Shown piece by piece: positions 28,821 through 38,743 of a stretch of 56,000 nt of DNA. Under the pieces are notes generated by a model. The model did no database searches, was not told where the DNA came from, and saw only the letters and a program-made list of their open reading frames with translations. This DNA comes from an uncultured Synechococcaceae cyanobacterium. Its GTDB lineage: Bacteria; Cyanobacteriota; Cyanobacteriia; PCC-6307; Cyanobiaceae. The first letter of the stretch is position 1; the number at the start of each line of letters is the position of its first letter. Both the position numbers and the translations under genes were made by a program. The stretch lies in NCBI GenBank assembly GCA_902634405.1, contig CACPJY010000009.1:1-56000 (forward strand), given 5' to 3'.

Positions 28821-29528
28821 TTGTCTACTGTTTTAATTACTGGAGCTTCAAGAGGAATTGGTAGATCAGCAGCAAAGCGATTTGCTGAATCTGGTTGGGA
28901 CCTTCTTCTTTTGGCTCGAAATGAAGTTGACCTCTACAATCTTTCAGTAGAACTGAAAAGTACAGGAAGCAAGGTGTTTTTTAAATCAATAGACCTTGGC
29001 AAAGCATCTGCTATAGAGAAAGGAGTGAATGATTTATTAGATCAAGGACTAACACCATCAGTTTTGATAAATAATGCTGGAATAGCTTGGACTGGACCAC
29101 TGCTTTCTATGTCACTTAGCAGCTGGCAATCTTTGATTCAAATAAATCTGACAAGCGTATTTCAAATGTGCTCTTTGGTTGTACCTAAAATGCGAAAGAA
29201 TGGAGGACTTGTTATTAATGTAAGTAGTCATGCCTCTAGAAATATTTTCCCTGAGTGGGGAGCATATTGCACAGTTAAAGCTGCATTGAGTAGTTTTACT
29301 AAGTGCTTAGCAGAGGAGGAGAGAGTTAATTCAATAAGGGCATGCACACTTACTCTTGGATCAGTAAATAGTAATCTTTGGGATACGGAAACTGTTCAAG
29401 CTGATTTTGATAGAGATGCAATGTTGACTGTAGATGAAGTTGCAGAAGCTTTGCTTCATTTAGCACAACAACCTTCTAATCAGTTAATAGAGGATATTAC
29501 CCTTATGCCAGCCGTTGGGAAATTCTAG
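28821..29528 (+). CDS. Short-chain dehydrogenase/reductase
   Basis: SDR of 235 aa with a TTG start at 28821. It has the cofactor motif TGASRGIGR (residues 7-15), NNAGIAW in the middle, a catalytic Ser in NVSSHAS and the YxxxK pair in WGAYCTVKA. It sits 25 nt after accA on the same strand. Neighbourhood suggests a lipid or aldehyde substrate, but SDRs are too diverse to tell. Confidence 0.88.
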   Translation: MSTVLITGASRGIGRSAAKRFAESGWDLLLLARNEVDLYNLSVELKSTGSKVFFKSIDLGKASAIEKGVNDLLDQGLTPSVLINNAGIAWTGPLLSMSLSSWQSLIQINLTSVFQMCSLVVPKMRKNGGLVINVSSHASRNIFPEWGAYCTVKAALSSFTKCLAEEERVNSIRACTLTLGSVNSNLWDTETVQADFDRDAMLTVDEVAEALLHLAQQPSNQLIEDITLMPAVGKF

Positions 29529-29744
29529 ATCGATAATTATTACCTTTATATTTTTCATAATCACTATTCAAAAATAAGGCAGCATCAACTTCTATCAAGT
29601 CTTATATGATTAGAATTAAAAGAGTTAAAAAATAGTTGATTCCCAATTAAAGATTTTAGCAATTTTGAAAGGTTCTTATTCCAAATTATTTCTTGAACCA
29701 ATGAGTTTTTATAGCCAAAATTAATTCAAATCTGATTTGTGGAG

Positions 29745-29978
29745 ATGAGTGTTTTACTTAAAAATTTTCTACGCCTTAGCAATATCTTTGGAATGGCTTG
29801 GTGGGCCATGGTTGAGACGGATGATCCAGAGGTTATTTATTGGTTTGGACCTTTTTTGAGTAGAAATACTTTAAAAGTAAGTCTATCTGTTTTCTTAGAA
29901 GAGCTTTCTTTAGAAGGGGCAAGCCCCGTAGATCACAGTCCTCTTCGTTGTCGGAGAAATGAACCGCTGACTTTTTAG
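29745..29978 (+). CDS. DUF1816 family small protein
   Basis: Protein of 77 aa (ATG 29745; a GTG six nt earlier is an alternative). The core [22 protein letters not shown] followed by [13 protein letters not shown] matches the cyanobacterial DUF1816 pattern WWxxIxT..P...YYFGPF...YxxDLxxEGA. The function is unknown. The 216 bp upstream are AT-rich with no recognised element. Confidence 0.75.
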   Translation: MSVLLKNFLRLSNIFGMAWWAMVETDDPEVIYWFGPFLSRNTLKVSLSVFLEELSLEGASPVDHSPLRCRRNEPLTF

Positions 29979-30031
29979 CTGAAACTTGTCACGCTGCTGA
30001 TAGCGTCAATATTGGGTATCAAATTTATTCG

Positions 30032-31492
30032 ATGTCTATAGCCGACCTCCGAAAAAAGCTTAAGCAAGGAGATTTTTCTTCAAGAGAGCTTGTAGATCAG
30101 TATCTAGCGCGGATTGAATCAGTCGATACCCATCTAAATGCCTATTTAGAGGTCACAGTAAAAAGGGCTCGTGAAGATGCAAATAGGATAGATAAGGCTA
30201 TTGCTTCAGGAGAAGAACTTCCTCCTTTAGCTGGGATCCCAATAGCCATTAAGGATAACTTGTGCACTAAAGGGATAGCTACTACTTGCTCAAGCAAGAT
30301 GTTGGAAAACTTTGTTCCTCCTTACGAATCGACAGTTACTCGCAAACTATGGGAAGCAGGGGCGGTTCTTTTAGGGAAGACTAATCTTGATGAGTTTGCA
30401 ATGGGTAGTTCAACAGAAACATCAGCTTTTGGAGCCACTTCTAATCCGTGGGATGTAAGTAGGGTCCCTGGGGGAAGTTCAGGAGGCAGTGCTGCCGCTG
30501 TGGCTGCTGGGGAATGCATTGCTGCTATAGGCTCTGACACGGGAGGCTCGATTAGGCAGCCGGCATCTTTTTGTGGAGTTGTGGGACTCAAGCCAACATA
30601 TGGGAGAGTAAGTCGTTGGGGTTTGGTTGCCTTTGCAAGTTCATTAGATCAAATAGGACCTTTCACCACAAGCGTTGCTGATGCTGCTGAGCTTTTGAAT
30701 GTGATATCAGGTCATGATGATCTTGACTCCACATGCCTTGATAAACCTGTGCCGGACTTCACGTCTGTCCTTTCTGAACCGTTGGCTGGATTGCGGGTAG
30801 GTTTAGTGAAAGAGTGTTTTGAGCAGACAGGTCTTGATGATGAGGTTAAAGCGTCTGTGCTTGCTGCGGCTTCTCTTTTGGAGCAAAAAGGTGCAGAGCT
30901 TATAGAGATAAGCTGCCCAAGATTTAATGATGGGATCGCTACTTATTACGTCATAGCCCCTTCTGAAGCATCGGCAAATCTTGCTCGCTACGATGGAGTT
31001 AAGTATGGATATCGAGCGCAAAACACAGAGAACTTGTTCGAAATGATGGCTCAAAGTCGAGCAGAAGGATTTGGTAATGAGGTGCAAAGAAGGATTCTGA
31101 TAGGTACCTATGCACTTTCTGCTGGGTACGTAGAGGCTTATTACAAGAAGGCGCAACAGGTTAGAACTCTTATTCGAAGGGACTTTGATGCTGCTTTCAA
31201 GAAAGTTGATGTATTACTTACCCCTACATCACCTACGACTGCATTTAAAGCGAGAGCTCATTCAGATGATCCACTCGCGATGTATTTGGCCGACTTGCTA
31301 ACCATCCCAGCTAACTTGGCAGGTTTGCCAGCAATTAGTTTGCCTTCTGGTTTTGACAGCTCAGGATTGCCAATTGGAGTTCAGTTGATTGGAAATGTCC
31401 TGGAAGAACCTCTTTTGCTCAGAGTTGCCCATCAATATGAAACTTCTGCTGGTGTGATGAAAAACTGCCCAAAAGGTGATTTCATTCCTTGA
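30032..31492 (+). CDS. gatA: Glutamyl-tRNA(Gln) amidotransferase subunit A
   Basis: Amidase subunit of GatCAB, which turns Glu-tRNA(Gln) into Gln-tRNA(Gln) in organisms lacking a direct glutaminyl route. It has 486 aa. The Ser-cisSer-Lys triad is in register at K74 (AIKDN), S149 (GGSSGGS) and S173 (GGSIRQPA). gatB and gatC are not next to it. Confidence 0.96.
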   Translation: MSIADLRKKLKQGDFSSRELVDQYLARIESVDTHLNAYLEVTVKRAREDANRIDKAIASGEELPPLAGIPIAIKDNLCTKGIATTCSSKMLENFVPPYESTVTRKLWEAGAVLLGKTNLDEFAMGSSTETSAFGATSNPWDVSRVPGGSSGGSAAAVAAGECIAAIGSDTGGSIRQPASFCGVVGLKPTYGRVSRWGLVAFASSLDQIGPFTTSVADAAELLNVISGHDDLDSTCLDKPVPDFTSVLSEPLAGLRVGLVKECFEQTGLDDEVKASVLAAASLLEQKGAELIEISCPRFNDGIATYYVIAPSEASANLARYDGVKYGYRAQNTENLFEMMAQSRAEGFGNEVQRRILIGTYALSAGYVEAYYKKAQQVRTLIRRDFDAAFKKVDVLLTPTSPTTAFKARAHSDDPLAMYLADLLTIPANLAGLPAISLPSGFDSSGLPIGVQLIGNVLEEPLLLRVAHQYETSAGVMKNCPKGDFIP

Positions 31493-31568
31493 GAAGTTAA
31501 AAGCACTACATATAGTGTGTCTAAAATCGGTAGACCCTGTATCTTGGGAGTGAGGAAAAACTGAGCAT

Positions 31569-34500
31569 ATGTCTTTTGTTCCGCTTCATAATCACAGTGA
31601 TTACAGCCTTCTTGATGGAGCTAGTCAGCTTCCAAAGATGGTTAAGCGAGCTAAGGAACTTGGTCTAAAGGCATTGGCACTTACGGACCATGGCGTGATG
31701 TATGGAGCGATTGAGCTTTTGAAGCTTTGCAAAGAAGCAGATATAAAGCCAATAATTGGCAATGAGATGTATGTCATTAATGGGTCTATTGAAGATCCGC
31801 AACTAAAAAAGGAGCGTAGAAATCATCTCGTTGTTTTAGCTAAAAATGCTGTTGGTTATAAGAATCTTGTCAAGCTTACTAGTATTAGCCACCTTCGCGG
31901 AATGAGAGGGAGGGGCATTTTCTCGAGAGCATGTATTGATAAGGAATTATTAAAGAAATATAGCGAAGGTTTGATTGTCTCAACTGCTTGCTTGGGAGGT
32001 GAAATTCCTCAAGCTATTCTTAGCCGAAAACTAGATCTAGCAAGAGATGTAGCACTTTGGTATCAGGGTGTATTTGGAGATGATTTTTATCTTGAGATTC
32101 AGGATCATGGCTCTATAGAAGATCGTATTGTAAATGTTGAAATGGTTCGTATTGCCAAGGAACTTGGCCTTAATTTAATAGCAACTAATGATGCCCACTA
32201 CATAACCAAGGATGATGTAGAAGCACATGATGCTTTGCTCTGTGTGCTTACTGGAAAATTAATTAGCGATCAGAAACGTCTCAGATACACAGGTACTGAA
32301 TATATCAAGTCAGAAGAGGAGATGAGTCGCCTCTATATTGATCATATTGATAAGGAAATTGTCAAAGAAGCAATTAAGAATACGGCATCTGTTGCTGAAA
32401 AAATCGAAGATTATGAGATCCTTGGCAGGAGTCAAATGCCCCTATTCCCTGTGGCTGACGGGCATACTCCAGGGAGTTACCTTAAAGAAGTCTCTGGCAA
32501 GGGTTTGAGAGAAAGGTTGGGTTTAGCTGATTCTGAAGAGATTGATGAACAGTATCAGGGGCGTCTTGATTATGAGTTAGGAGTAATGGATCAGATGGGT
32601 TTTTCGACTTATTTTCTTGTCGTTTGGGATTACATTCGATTTGCAAGAGAAAAAGGAATTCCTGTTGGTCCTGGAAGAGGATCTGCTGCCGGATCACTAG
32701 TCGCATATTCCTTGCAAATTACAAACATAGACCCGGTTTTAAATGGACTTTTGTTTGAGAGATTTTTAAATCCTGAAAGGAAGTCTATGCCTGACATTGA
32801 TACTGATTTTTGTATCGAACGTCGTTCTGAAGTTATTGATTATGTCACTCAGCGTTATGGAGAGGAGAAAGTGGCTCAAATTATTACCTTTAACAGGATG
32901 ACATCAAAGGCAGTTCTTAAAGATGTTGCAAGAGTCTTGGATATCCCCTATGGAGATGCAGACAGATTGGCAAAGTTGATTCCTGTTGTGAGGGGGAAGC
33001 CTGCCAATCTTGCTTCTATGATTAGTGAAGACACTCCAAATAATGAATTTAGGCAGAAATATCAAAAAGATTTAAAAGTTAAGAAATGGGTTGATATGGC
33101 AATGCGGATTGAGGGTACAAATAAAACTTTTGGTGTTCATGCTGCAGGAGTTGTTATTGCAGCAAACCCCCTTGATGAATTAGTTCCATTGCAGAGAAAT
33201 AACGAGGGTCAAGTTATAACTCAATATTTTATGGAAGATGTCGAGTCTATGGGACTTTTGAAGATGGATTTCTTAGGCTTAAAGAATTTGACAATGATAG
33301 ATAAAACTTTGGAATTGGTAGAGGAAAATTGTGGTAATCGAATCGATCCAGATTCTCTTCCTCTAAAAGATGATATGACTTATGAACTTCTTTCAAGAGG
33401 TGATCTTGAGGGGATTTTCCAACTTGAGTCAGCAGGAATGCGCCAAATTGTTAAGGACCTGAAACCCTCTTCTTTAGAAGACATCTCATCGATATTAGCT
33501 TTATATAGACCGGGTCCATTAGATGCAGGTTTAATCCCTAAATTTATCAATCGTAAGCATGGGAGAGAGGCAATTGACTTCGCCCATGAACGCCTTGAGC
33601 CAATATTAAAGGAAACCTATGGAATCATGGTTTATCAGGAACAAATCATGAAGATAGCCCAGGAATTGGCAGGCTATTCGTTAGGTGAAGCAGATTTGTT
33701 GAGGAGAGCAATGGGTAAGAAGAAGGTTGCAGAGATGCAGAAACATCGAGGGATATTTGTTGATGGAGCAAGTAATAGAGGTGTTGATAGGAATGTTGCA
33801 GATAAACTTTTTGATCAAATGGTTTTATTTGCAGAGTATTGCTTTAACAAGAGTCACTCAACTGCATATGGAGCGGTTACTTATCAAACTGCTTATCTTA
33901 AAGCTCACTATCCTGTTGCTTATATGGCAGCATTGTTAACAGTGAATTCTGGATCAACCGATAAAATTCAAAGATATATATCTAATTGTAATTCAATGGG
34001 AATAGAAGTAATGCCTCCAGAAATTAATACTTCTGGTATAGATTTTACTCCTGAGGGTAATAGTATCTTGTTTGGACTTTCTGCAGTTAGAAATCTTGGA
34101 GACGGGGCAATTAAGCAATTGATAGCTAGTCGTAACGATGATGGACCCTTCTCTAACCTCGCTGATTTATGTGATCGAGTTCCAGGAAATATTTTGAATA
34201 GAAGAGGCTTGGAGTCACTTATTCATTGTGGAGCTCTTGACTCTATGGAGCCTAAAGGGAATAGAGCTCAATTGATGGCTGATTTGGACTTAGTTATTGA
34301 TTGGGCGGCTTCGCGTGCTCGAGATCGAATAAGTGGCCAGGGCAATTTGTTTGATTTGGCTTTACAAGGTTCTTCAAATACTAATGAGGTGAAGTCTATT
34401 CAAGTAATTTCTTCACCAAAGGCTGCTTCTGTTGAGGATTACCCTCCTACTGAAAAACTTCGTTTAGAGAAAGAGTTACTGGGCTTTTATCTTTCTGATC

Positions 34501-35093
34501 ATCCTTTAAAGCAACTCAAAGCTCAAGCAGGTTTACTTGCTCCTATAGGGCTTGGAAGTCTTGATGAGCAGCCTGATAAGTCAAAAGTTAGTGTTATCGC
34601 AATAGTTCAAGAGATTCGTCGCCTGACCACACGAAAGGGAGATAGCATGGCTGTTCTCCAACTTGAGGATCTTACTGGATCTTCTGAAGCCGTTGTATTC
34701 CCTAAGTCTTACGAACGTCTCTTAGATCATTTGGTACTTGAAGCACGCTTGCTTGTTTGGGGTTCGGTTGATCGTCGTGATGATCGTGTTCAGTTAATTG
34801 TTGATGATTGCAGAGCAATAGATGATCTTCGCTTATTGCTTGTGGAACTTCAAGTCGAACAAGCTAGTGATATTTCTGTGCAACATCGATTAAGAGAGTG
34901 CCTTCAGCAGCATCGCCCTGGTCAGAATGAAAGTGGTATTAGAGTTCCAGTGGTTGCTGCTTTGAGACAGGGGCCAGAGGTTCGTTATGTTCGGTTGGGA
35001 CATCAATTTTGCGTAAGGGATGTTTCTGCTGCTTTGGTTTCTTTGAAAGAGAATTCTTTTGCTGCAAGTAGTAGTGGTTGTTTAATTAATTAA
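31569..35093 (+). CDS. dnaE: DNA polymerase III alpha subunit
   Basis: Replicative polymerase of 1174 aa. The N-terminal PHP domain begins with [13 protein letters not shown]. The palm has the catalytic Asp pair in PDIDTDF (near residue 410) and the PGRGSAAGS loop. An OB domain ([18 protein letters not shown]) lies near 1010. Length and order match bacterial DnaE1. The stop codon lies inside a (TTAA)5 run. Confidence 0.97.
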   Translation: MSFVPLHNHSDYSLLDGASQLPKMVKRAKELGLKALALTDHGVMYGAIELLKLCKEADIKPIIGNEMYVINGSIEDPQLKKERRNHLVVLAKNAVGYKNLVKLTSISHLRGMRGRGIFSRACIDKELLKKYSEGLIVSTACLGGEIPQAILSRKLDLARDVALWYQGVFGDDFYLEIQDHGSIEDRIVNVEMVRIAKELGLNLIATNDAHYITKDDVEAHDALLCVLTGKLISDQKRLRYTGTEYIKSEEEMSRLYIDHIDKEIVKEAIKNTASVAEKIEDYEILGRSQMPLFPVADGHTPGSYLKEVSGKGLRERLGLADSEEIDEQYQGRLDYELGVMDQMGFSTYFLVVWDYIRFAREKGIPVGPGRGSAAGSLVAYSLQITNIDPVLNGLLFERFLNPERKSMPDIDTDFCIERRSEVIDYVTQRYGEEKVAQIITFNRMTSKAVLKDVARVLDIPYGDADRLAKLIPVVRGKPANLASMISEDTPNNEFRQKYQKDLKVKKWVDMAMRIEGTNKTFGVHAAGVVIAANPLDELVPLQRNNEGQVITQYFMEDVESMGLLKMDFLGLKNLTMIDKTLELVEENCGNRIDPDSLPLKDDMTYELLSRGDLEGIFQLESAGMRQIVKDLKPSSLEDISSILALYRPGPLDAGLIPKFINRKHGREAIDFAHERLEPILKETYGIMVYQEQIMKIAQELAGYSLGEADLLRRAMGKKKVAEMQKHRGIFVDGASNRGVDRNVADKLFDQMVLFAEYCFNKSHSTAYGAVTYQTAYLKAHYPVAYMAALLTVNSGSTDKIQRYISNCNSMGIEVMPPEINTSGIDFTPEGNSILFGLSAVRNLGDGAIKQLIASRNDDGPFSNLADLCDRVPGNILNRRGLESLIHCGALDSMEPKGNRAQLMADLDLVIDWAASRARDRISGQGNLFDLALQGSSNTNEVKSIQVISSPKAASVEDYPPTEKLRLEKELLGFYLSDHPLKQLKAQAGLLAPIGLGSLDEQPDKSKVSVIAIVQEIRRLTTRKGDSMAVLQLEDLTGSSEAVVFPKSYERLLDHLVLEARLLVWGSVDRRDDRVQLIVDDCRAIDDLRLLLVELQVEQASDISVQHRLRECLQQHRPGQNESGIRVPVVAALRQGPEVRYVRLGHQFCVRDVSAALVSLKENSFAASSSGCLIN

Positions 35094-35101
35094 TTAATTA
35101 A
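35082..35101. repeat. (TTAA)5 microsatellite across the dnaE stop
   Basis: Five exact TTAA units cover the last three sense codons (Leu-Ile-Asn), the TAA stop at 35091-35093 and 8 nt beyond. Any 4-nt slippage keeps a TAA in whichever frame is used within four codons, so length changes would alter only the last few residues. Confidence 0.9.
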
Positions 35102-35110
35102 GATCTCATA

Positions 35111-35557
35111 TTAATTTATAGATTTCTTTTTTGTTGATTTTTTACCAGCATTAATAGATTCTCGAACTCTTGAGAAGTTTTTTCTTATGTTTTCTAAACC
35201 CAAAAAGCTTCCAGGAGAGTCTTCCCAGCTAGCTGAAAACATCCCATAACTTAACCCTATCAGGCCAATAAGGAATAAGGAGGCTGAAGTAAGTAAGGTA
35301 AGAATAGGAGGTATATCTGCTATTCCTTTGCTTACTAAGAAATAGCTACCTATAAAGACACCCATTCCTGAAATTGTGGGAAGACCTGTGGTAAATGCAA
35401 CTCTACGTGCCATTCTGTTAGCTATTTTCTTTGGAATTTCGCTTTTTCTTATTTTCTCAGGTTTATTTGATTTTGATAAGGTATTTGAGGATATTTCTGG
35501 AGAAGAGAAGCCTTCTTTATTTTGACCGAAGGCTTTTGATTTACTAGTCTCGGGCAT
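35111..35557 (-). CDS. PAM68-like photosystem II assembly membrane protein
   Basis: Protein of 148 aa. A long charged N-terminus ends in IPKKIANRMARRVAF, followed by two membrane spans (about 52-72 and 82-104) and the motif GLSYGMFSASWEDSPGS. This matches the PAM68 family, whose plant member assists early photosystem II assembly. The C-terminal tail is basic. It lies 42 nt after rpsO on the same strand. Confidence 0.85.
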   Translation of the reverse strand: MPETSKSKAFGQNKEGFSSPEISSNTLSKSNKPEKIRKSEIPKKIANRMARRVAFTTGLPTISGMGVFIGSYFLVSKGIADIPPILTLLTSASLFLIGLIGLSYGMFSASWEDSPGSFLGLENIRKNFSRVRESINAGKKSTKKKSIN

Positions 35558-35599
35558 TTTTTGATTCTTCTATTGCGGTTAAAAGTGTTGGGAAAGACA

Positions 35600-35869
35600 C
35601 TAGCCTCTTATACCTAGTTTGGAAATAAGGTCGATATAACGCTGTTCATTTTTTTGCCTTACATATGAGAGAAGGCGCTTTCTTTTGCCTATCATCTTAA
35701 GTAAACCTTGGCGAGAGGAGAAATCCTGGTTATTGGATTGAAGATGATTGCTTAGCTTCGTAATGCGCTCACTAAGCATGGCTACTTGAATTTCAACCGA
35801 ACCAGTATCAGTCCCATGAATCTGGTGGTTGTTGATTAGTTCTTGTTTTTGGGCGGTATTAAGCGACAT
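35600..35869 (-). CDS. rpsO: 30S ribosomal protein S15
   Basis: Protein of 89 aa, the normal length, with the S15 signature [14 protein letters not shown] and the 16S-binding [29 protein letters not shown] block. It binds the 16S central domain early in assembly. It lies in a minus-strand row ruvA-rpsO-PAM68-like. Confidence 0.97.
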   Translation of the reverse strand: MSLNTAQKQELINNHQIHGTDTGSVEIQVAMLSERITKLSNHLQSNNQDFSSRQGLLKMIGKRKRLLSYVRQKNEQRYIDLISKLGIRG

Positions 35870-35922
35870 GCTTTATTTGGAGCATTAATGCAAACATCCA
35901 ATTTAACCCTTAGTGGCCCCTC

Positions 35923-36597
35923 TTAGGCGGCATCTTGACTAAGCCAACGAATACTGGCTTTGATCCACGCATCAGTATCGTTTGGTGAAAGAGCTTTGAT
36001 ACCAGCTTTGGCAGCCATTTTGTTCGAATCTTTCGCTACCGCATTTATTGCATCGTTTATTTCGAAATTCTCGTATCCAAGGGCATCCAGAGTTGTCAAA
36101 ACCTCATTAAGATTTGATGGCTTTAGTTGACCAGTCTTTATTGGTATCGTTTCAGAAGTTGAAATTTGGTTGATATTTGAATTGAAGTTAGAAACTTTAT
36201 TTTGCAAGTCAATCACTAGTCTTTCGGCAGTCCTTTTCCCTATTCCTGGAGCTTTACAAAGTGTTTTGATGTCTCTTTCTGTAATTGCTGTAAGGAGTTC
36301 TCTGACAGTGGATTCCTGTAGTAGAGCTAGTGCCATTTGAGGGCCTATTCCATTTACAGCTATTAATGCTCTAAAAAATTCTCTATCTTGTTTTTTTGGG
36401 AAGCCAAACATGGTATTGCCATCCTCCCTTTGAATTTGATGGATCCAAAGAGTCAACAATTCCTGCCCACTAAGGGCTATTTGATCGCGCAAGGTGAGTT
36501 GAACCTCATACCCGACTCCATTGCAAGCAAGTAAACAACCAGCTTTTGGCCCTTGCTTCCAATGTTCAATTACCGTCCCCTTTAGCCAACCGATCAT
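35923..36597 (-). CDS. ruvA: Holliday junction helicase subunit RuvA
   Basis: Tetrameric Holliday-junction binding protein that loads RuvB. It has 224 aa. The N-terminal OB domain begins MIGWLKGTVIEHWK; two HhH motifs follow (ALIAVNGIGPQMALALL and LCKAPGIGKRTAERLV). The C-terminal UBA-like domain (EVLTTLDALGYENFEI) contacts RuvB. No LexA-like box is seen upstream, so SOS control is not indicated. Confidence 0.95.
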   Translation of the reverse strand: MIGWLKGTVIEHWKQGPKAGCLLACNGVGYEVQLTLRDQIALSGQELLTLWIHQIQREDGNTMFGFPKKQDREFFRALIAVNGIGPQMALALLQESTVRELLTAITERDIKTLCKAPGIGKRTAERLVIDLQNKVSNFNSNINQISTSETIPIKTGQLKPSNLNEVLTTLDALGYENFEINDAINAVAKDSNKMAAKAGIKALSPNDTDAWIKASIRWLSQDAA

Positions 36598-36666
36598 GAA
36601 CTCTGTTTGGTTTTTCCTATGGTGCCTGAACTATCCTTCTCCATCTAGTCTTCTTGTTGAAGACAA

Positions 36667-37098
36667 ATGTTTTGGTCAGGATTCTTGAGAATTATTTTTG
36701 CTTTACTCATAGTGTTTGGGGTTGTTTCTTGCGGTACTTTTCAGTCGCCTCCTAGATCTGTAGTTAAAGAGGCTCTTTCACTACAGCTGCAGATGACAGA
36801 GATCTCAATTGCGAATTCAATGGATCTAGAACCTAACGGAGTTCCGAGAATCAAGTCTCTCAAGGTTGAACATAGTGATGATCTTTCTTTAAAAACTTCT
36901 GAAGAACCCATCATTAGGTTGACAGGCTTCATTGCATTGGAGTTGCCAGGAGATTCTTCAACGAAGAAAAGATTTTTTGAATTATTTCTTGAAAAAGGTT
37001 TAAAAGGAGAGAGCTGGCGTCTTGCTAGACCTATTGGCCCTCCTGATGGAGGATCTCAGGAATGGGTAACCTATGCACTGCCAATTCAGGGAGCATAG
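36667..37098 (+). CDS. Putative lipoprotein, unknown function
   Basis: Protein of 143 aa. It has a hydrophobic signal (residues 5-20) ending in a weak lipobox VVSC at 19-22, so it is probably lipid-anchored. The mature part has alternating polar and hydrophobic strands and the segment PIRLTGFIALEL. No family is recognised. It is divergent from ruvA and stands alone between minus-strand genes. Confidence 0.7.
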   Translation: MFWSGFLRIIFALLIVFGVVSCGTFQSPPRSVVKEALSLQLQMTEISIANSMDLEPNGVPRIKSLKVEHSDDLSLKTSEEPIIRLTGFIALELPGDSSTKKRFFELFLEKGLKGESWRLARPIGPPDGGSQEWVTYALPIQGA

Positions 37099-37208
37099 AA
37101 ACTAGCTAATGGGGTAGTGAAGTTTTTGACAAGCCTTTTGCTGAATTATTACTTCTTAGTATTGGTAGGTAAGTAAAGGGGTTTTTGATTTTTGGAAATC
37201 GCTTGCAA

Positions 37209-37589
37209 TCAACCTCCATCAAGTTGACATCCAATCATTGCTCCTGCAACACCGCCAGCAGGAACTGCTAGCCAGCGACCATCCCCACGAGAAGCCATGC
37301 CTCCAACCCCAGCTCCTAGTAATCCTCCAAGGAGCGAGCCTTGAGAACAGTCATTGTTATCTACTGCGGGTTGTTGGTTGGATGCCGAACTCGATGAGTT
37401 GCACGGAACCTCAACAGTTTCATTCCAGCTTTTCACATATCCTGGGTTCTCTTGAGTACCTGGTATGTATTCCTCCCTGTATTCATTCCTTGTACAAACT
37501 CTTGAAGCCGAGTATCCACGCTGGTATTCTCCCGAGATTGCTGGAGAGATAGAACCAATTGCAATGATCGTGGCAAGGATTAATTTCAT
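37209..37589 (-). CDS. Secreted glycine-zipper protein
   Basis: Protein of 126 aa with a signal peptide (cut near ISG|EY, residue 20). A Cys-containing region carries PGTQENPGYVKSWNETVEVPC. The C-terminal glycine zipper is GGLLGAGVGGMASRGDGRWLAVPAGG, typical of outer-membrane-associated 17-kDa-antigen/RcnB-like proteins. An AAAGGAGT ribosome-binding site (37598-37605, minus) sits 8 nt before the ATG, unusually strong for this genome. Confidence 0.75.
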   Translation of the reverse strand: MKLILATIIAIGSISPAISGEYQRGYSASRVCTRNEYREEYIPGTQENPGYVKSWNETVEVPCNSSSSASNQQPAVDNNDCSQGSLLGGLLGAGVGGMASRGDGRWLAVPAGGVAGAMIGCQLDGG

Positions 37590-37730
37590 GATTTTTTACT
37601 CCTTTGTCAAAAGGTACTTGTGCTGCTTTTGAGTATTTGGTTATTGAAACCAGCAGCTTCGTGAATACCTTTATTCTGGCCTCTTTTGAGGGTCTTCGGC
37701 AACCTGCTCTTACTGGTAAAAATACTCGTT

Positions 37731-38705
37731 TCAGTTTTTTGGTTGGACTAACTCTCTACTGCTAAGGCTTATCGATGTTGCAATTAAGACTAAAGATGCC
37801 CCAAGTATCTTTTGAATATCTAATTGCTCGTCGAAAAGAATCACACCCCAAAGTATTGCAAATAATACCTGTGCGTAATTAATCGCACTTGCTTTTGTCG
37901 CAGGAAGCAGAGATAAACCTTTGGTTACAAGTAATTGTCCTAGTTGAGTGAAAATTCCAATTCCTATTAACCAAAACCATTCAATCCCATTAGGTAGCAC
38001 CGCTTCATATAAGACAAAGGGTAAGGCTATAGGTACTGATACAAGTGGGAAGTAATAGATAATTACTAAGGGATGCTCATTCTTTGATAATTTCCTTACA
38101 CATATGTAGGCAAGTGCAGTAAGTAACGCCCCGATCAGGCCTATAACTAGAGGAAGAGTCGTTGCTTCGCCAACCCCTCCTGTTGAAAAGTCGGGGTTAA
38201 AAACAAGTTTGAGCCCTATCCAGCCAAATATGATTGCAAAAACAATTCTTCGCTTTATTTTTTCTTTTAAGATTAACCAAGCTGCAATCGCAGTAAAAGT
38301 GGGATAGGTGTATTGCAAAATAGTTGCTGTCCCTAATGGCAATTTTGCAAGTGCGTAAAAAATGCACAAAAGTGCTCCTGTTCCAAGAAGTCCTCTTACT
38401 AGAAGCAGTTTCTTGCTTTTCCCCCAGAGGGAAATTTTTCTTTGTTTAAGGGCAAGGTAAGTAATTCCAAGGCTTATAACTGCTCTGGTAAGCAATATTT
38501 GTGTTAGAGGGATACGGCCTCCTAAATGCTTTACACATACAGTCATTAAGCTGAATGAAAGGGCACTCCCTAAAAGGGCCCTTTGCCCTTTCGAGTCGTT
38601 TGTCGAACCTGTGATCCATATTTGCCATGAGGAGAGCATTGATAGATAATCTTGTCGGAATAAGTTGGAAGGTTTAAGTGATTTGATACTTCCTTTGATA
38701 CTCAA
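37731..38705 (-). CDS. EamA/DMT family transporter
   Basis: Protein of 324 aa with about ten hydrophobic segments arranged as two EamA repeats (about 42-165 and 185-310). The first repeat contains ALSFSLMTVCVKHLGG and LLGTGALLCIFYALAKLPLGTATIL; the second begins with a similar motif. The first 40 residues are a polar extension; a later start may be correct. Drug/metabolite family members export amino acids, nucleosides or drugs; the substrate is unknown. Confidence 0.85.
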   Translation of the reverse strand: MSIKGSIKSLKPSNLFRQDYLSMLSSWQIWITGSTNDSKGQRALLGSALSFSLMTVCVKHLGGRIPLTQILLTRAVISLGITYLALKQRKISLWGKSKKLLLVRGLLGTGALLCIFYALAKLPLGTATILQYTYPTFTAIAAWLILKEKIKRRIVFAIIFGWIGLKLVFNPDFSTGGVGEATTLPLVIGLIGALLTALAYICVRKLSKNEHPLVIIYYFPLVSVPIALPFVLYEAVLPNGIEWFWLIGIGIFTQLGQLLVTKGLSLLPATKASAINYAQVLFAILWGVILFDEQLDIQKILGASLVLIATSISLSSRELVQPKN

Positions 38706-38743
38706 TCAAATGACTAGACCATATTGATTATCGTGATCAAAAT

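Noticed and set aside
30322-30591. 89-aa minus-strand ORF inside gatA
   Set aside because: It is antisense to a conserved catalytic region and has no start signal or family resemblance.
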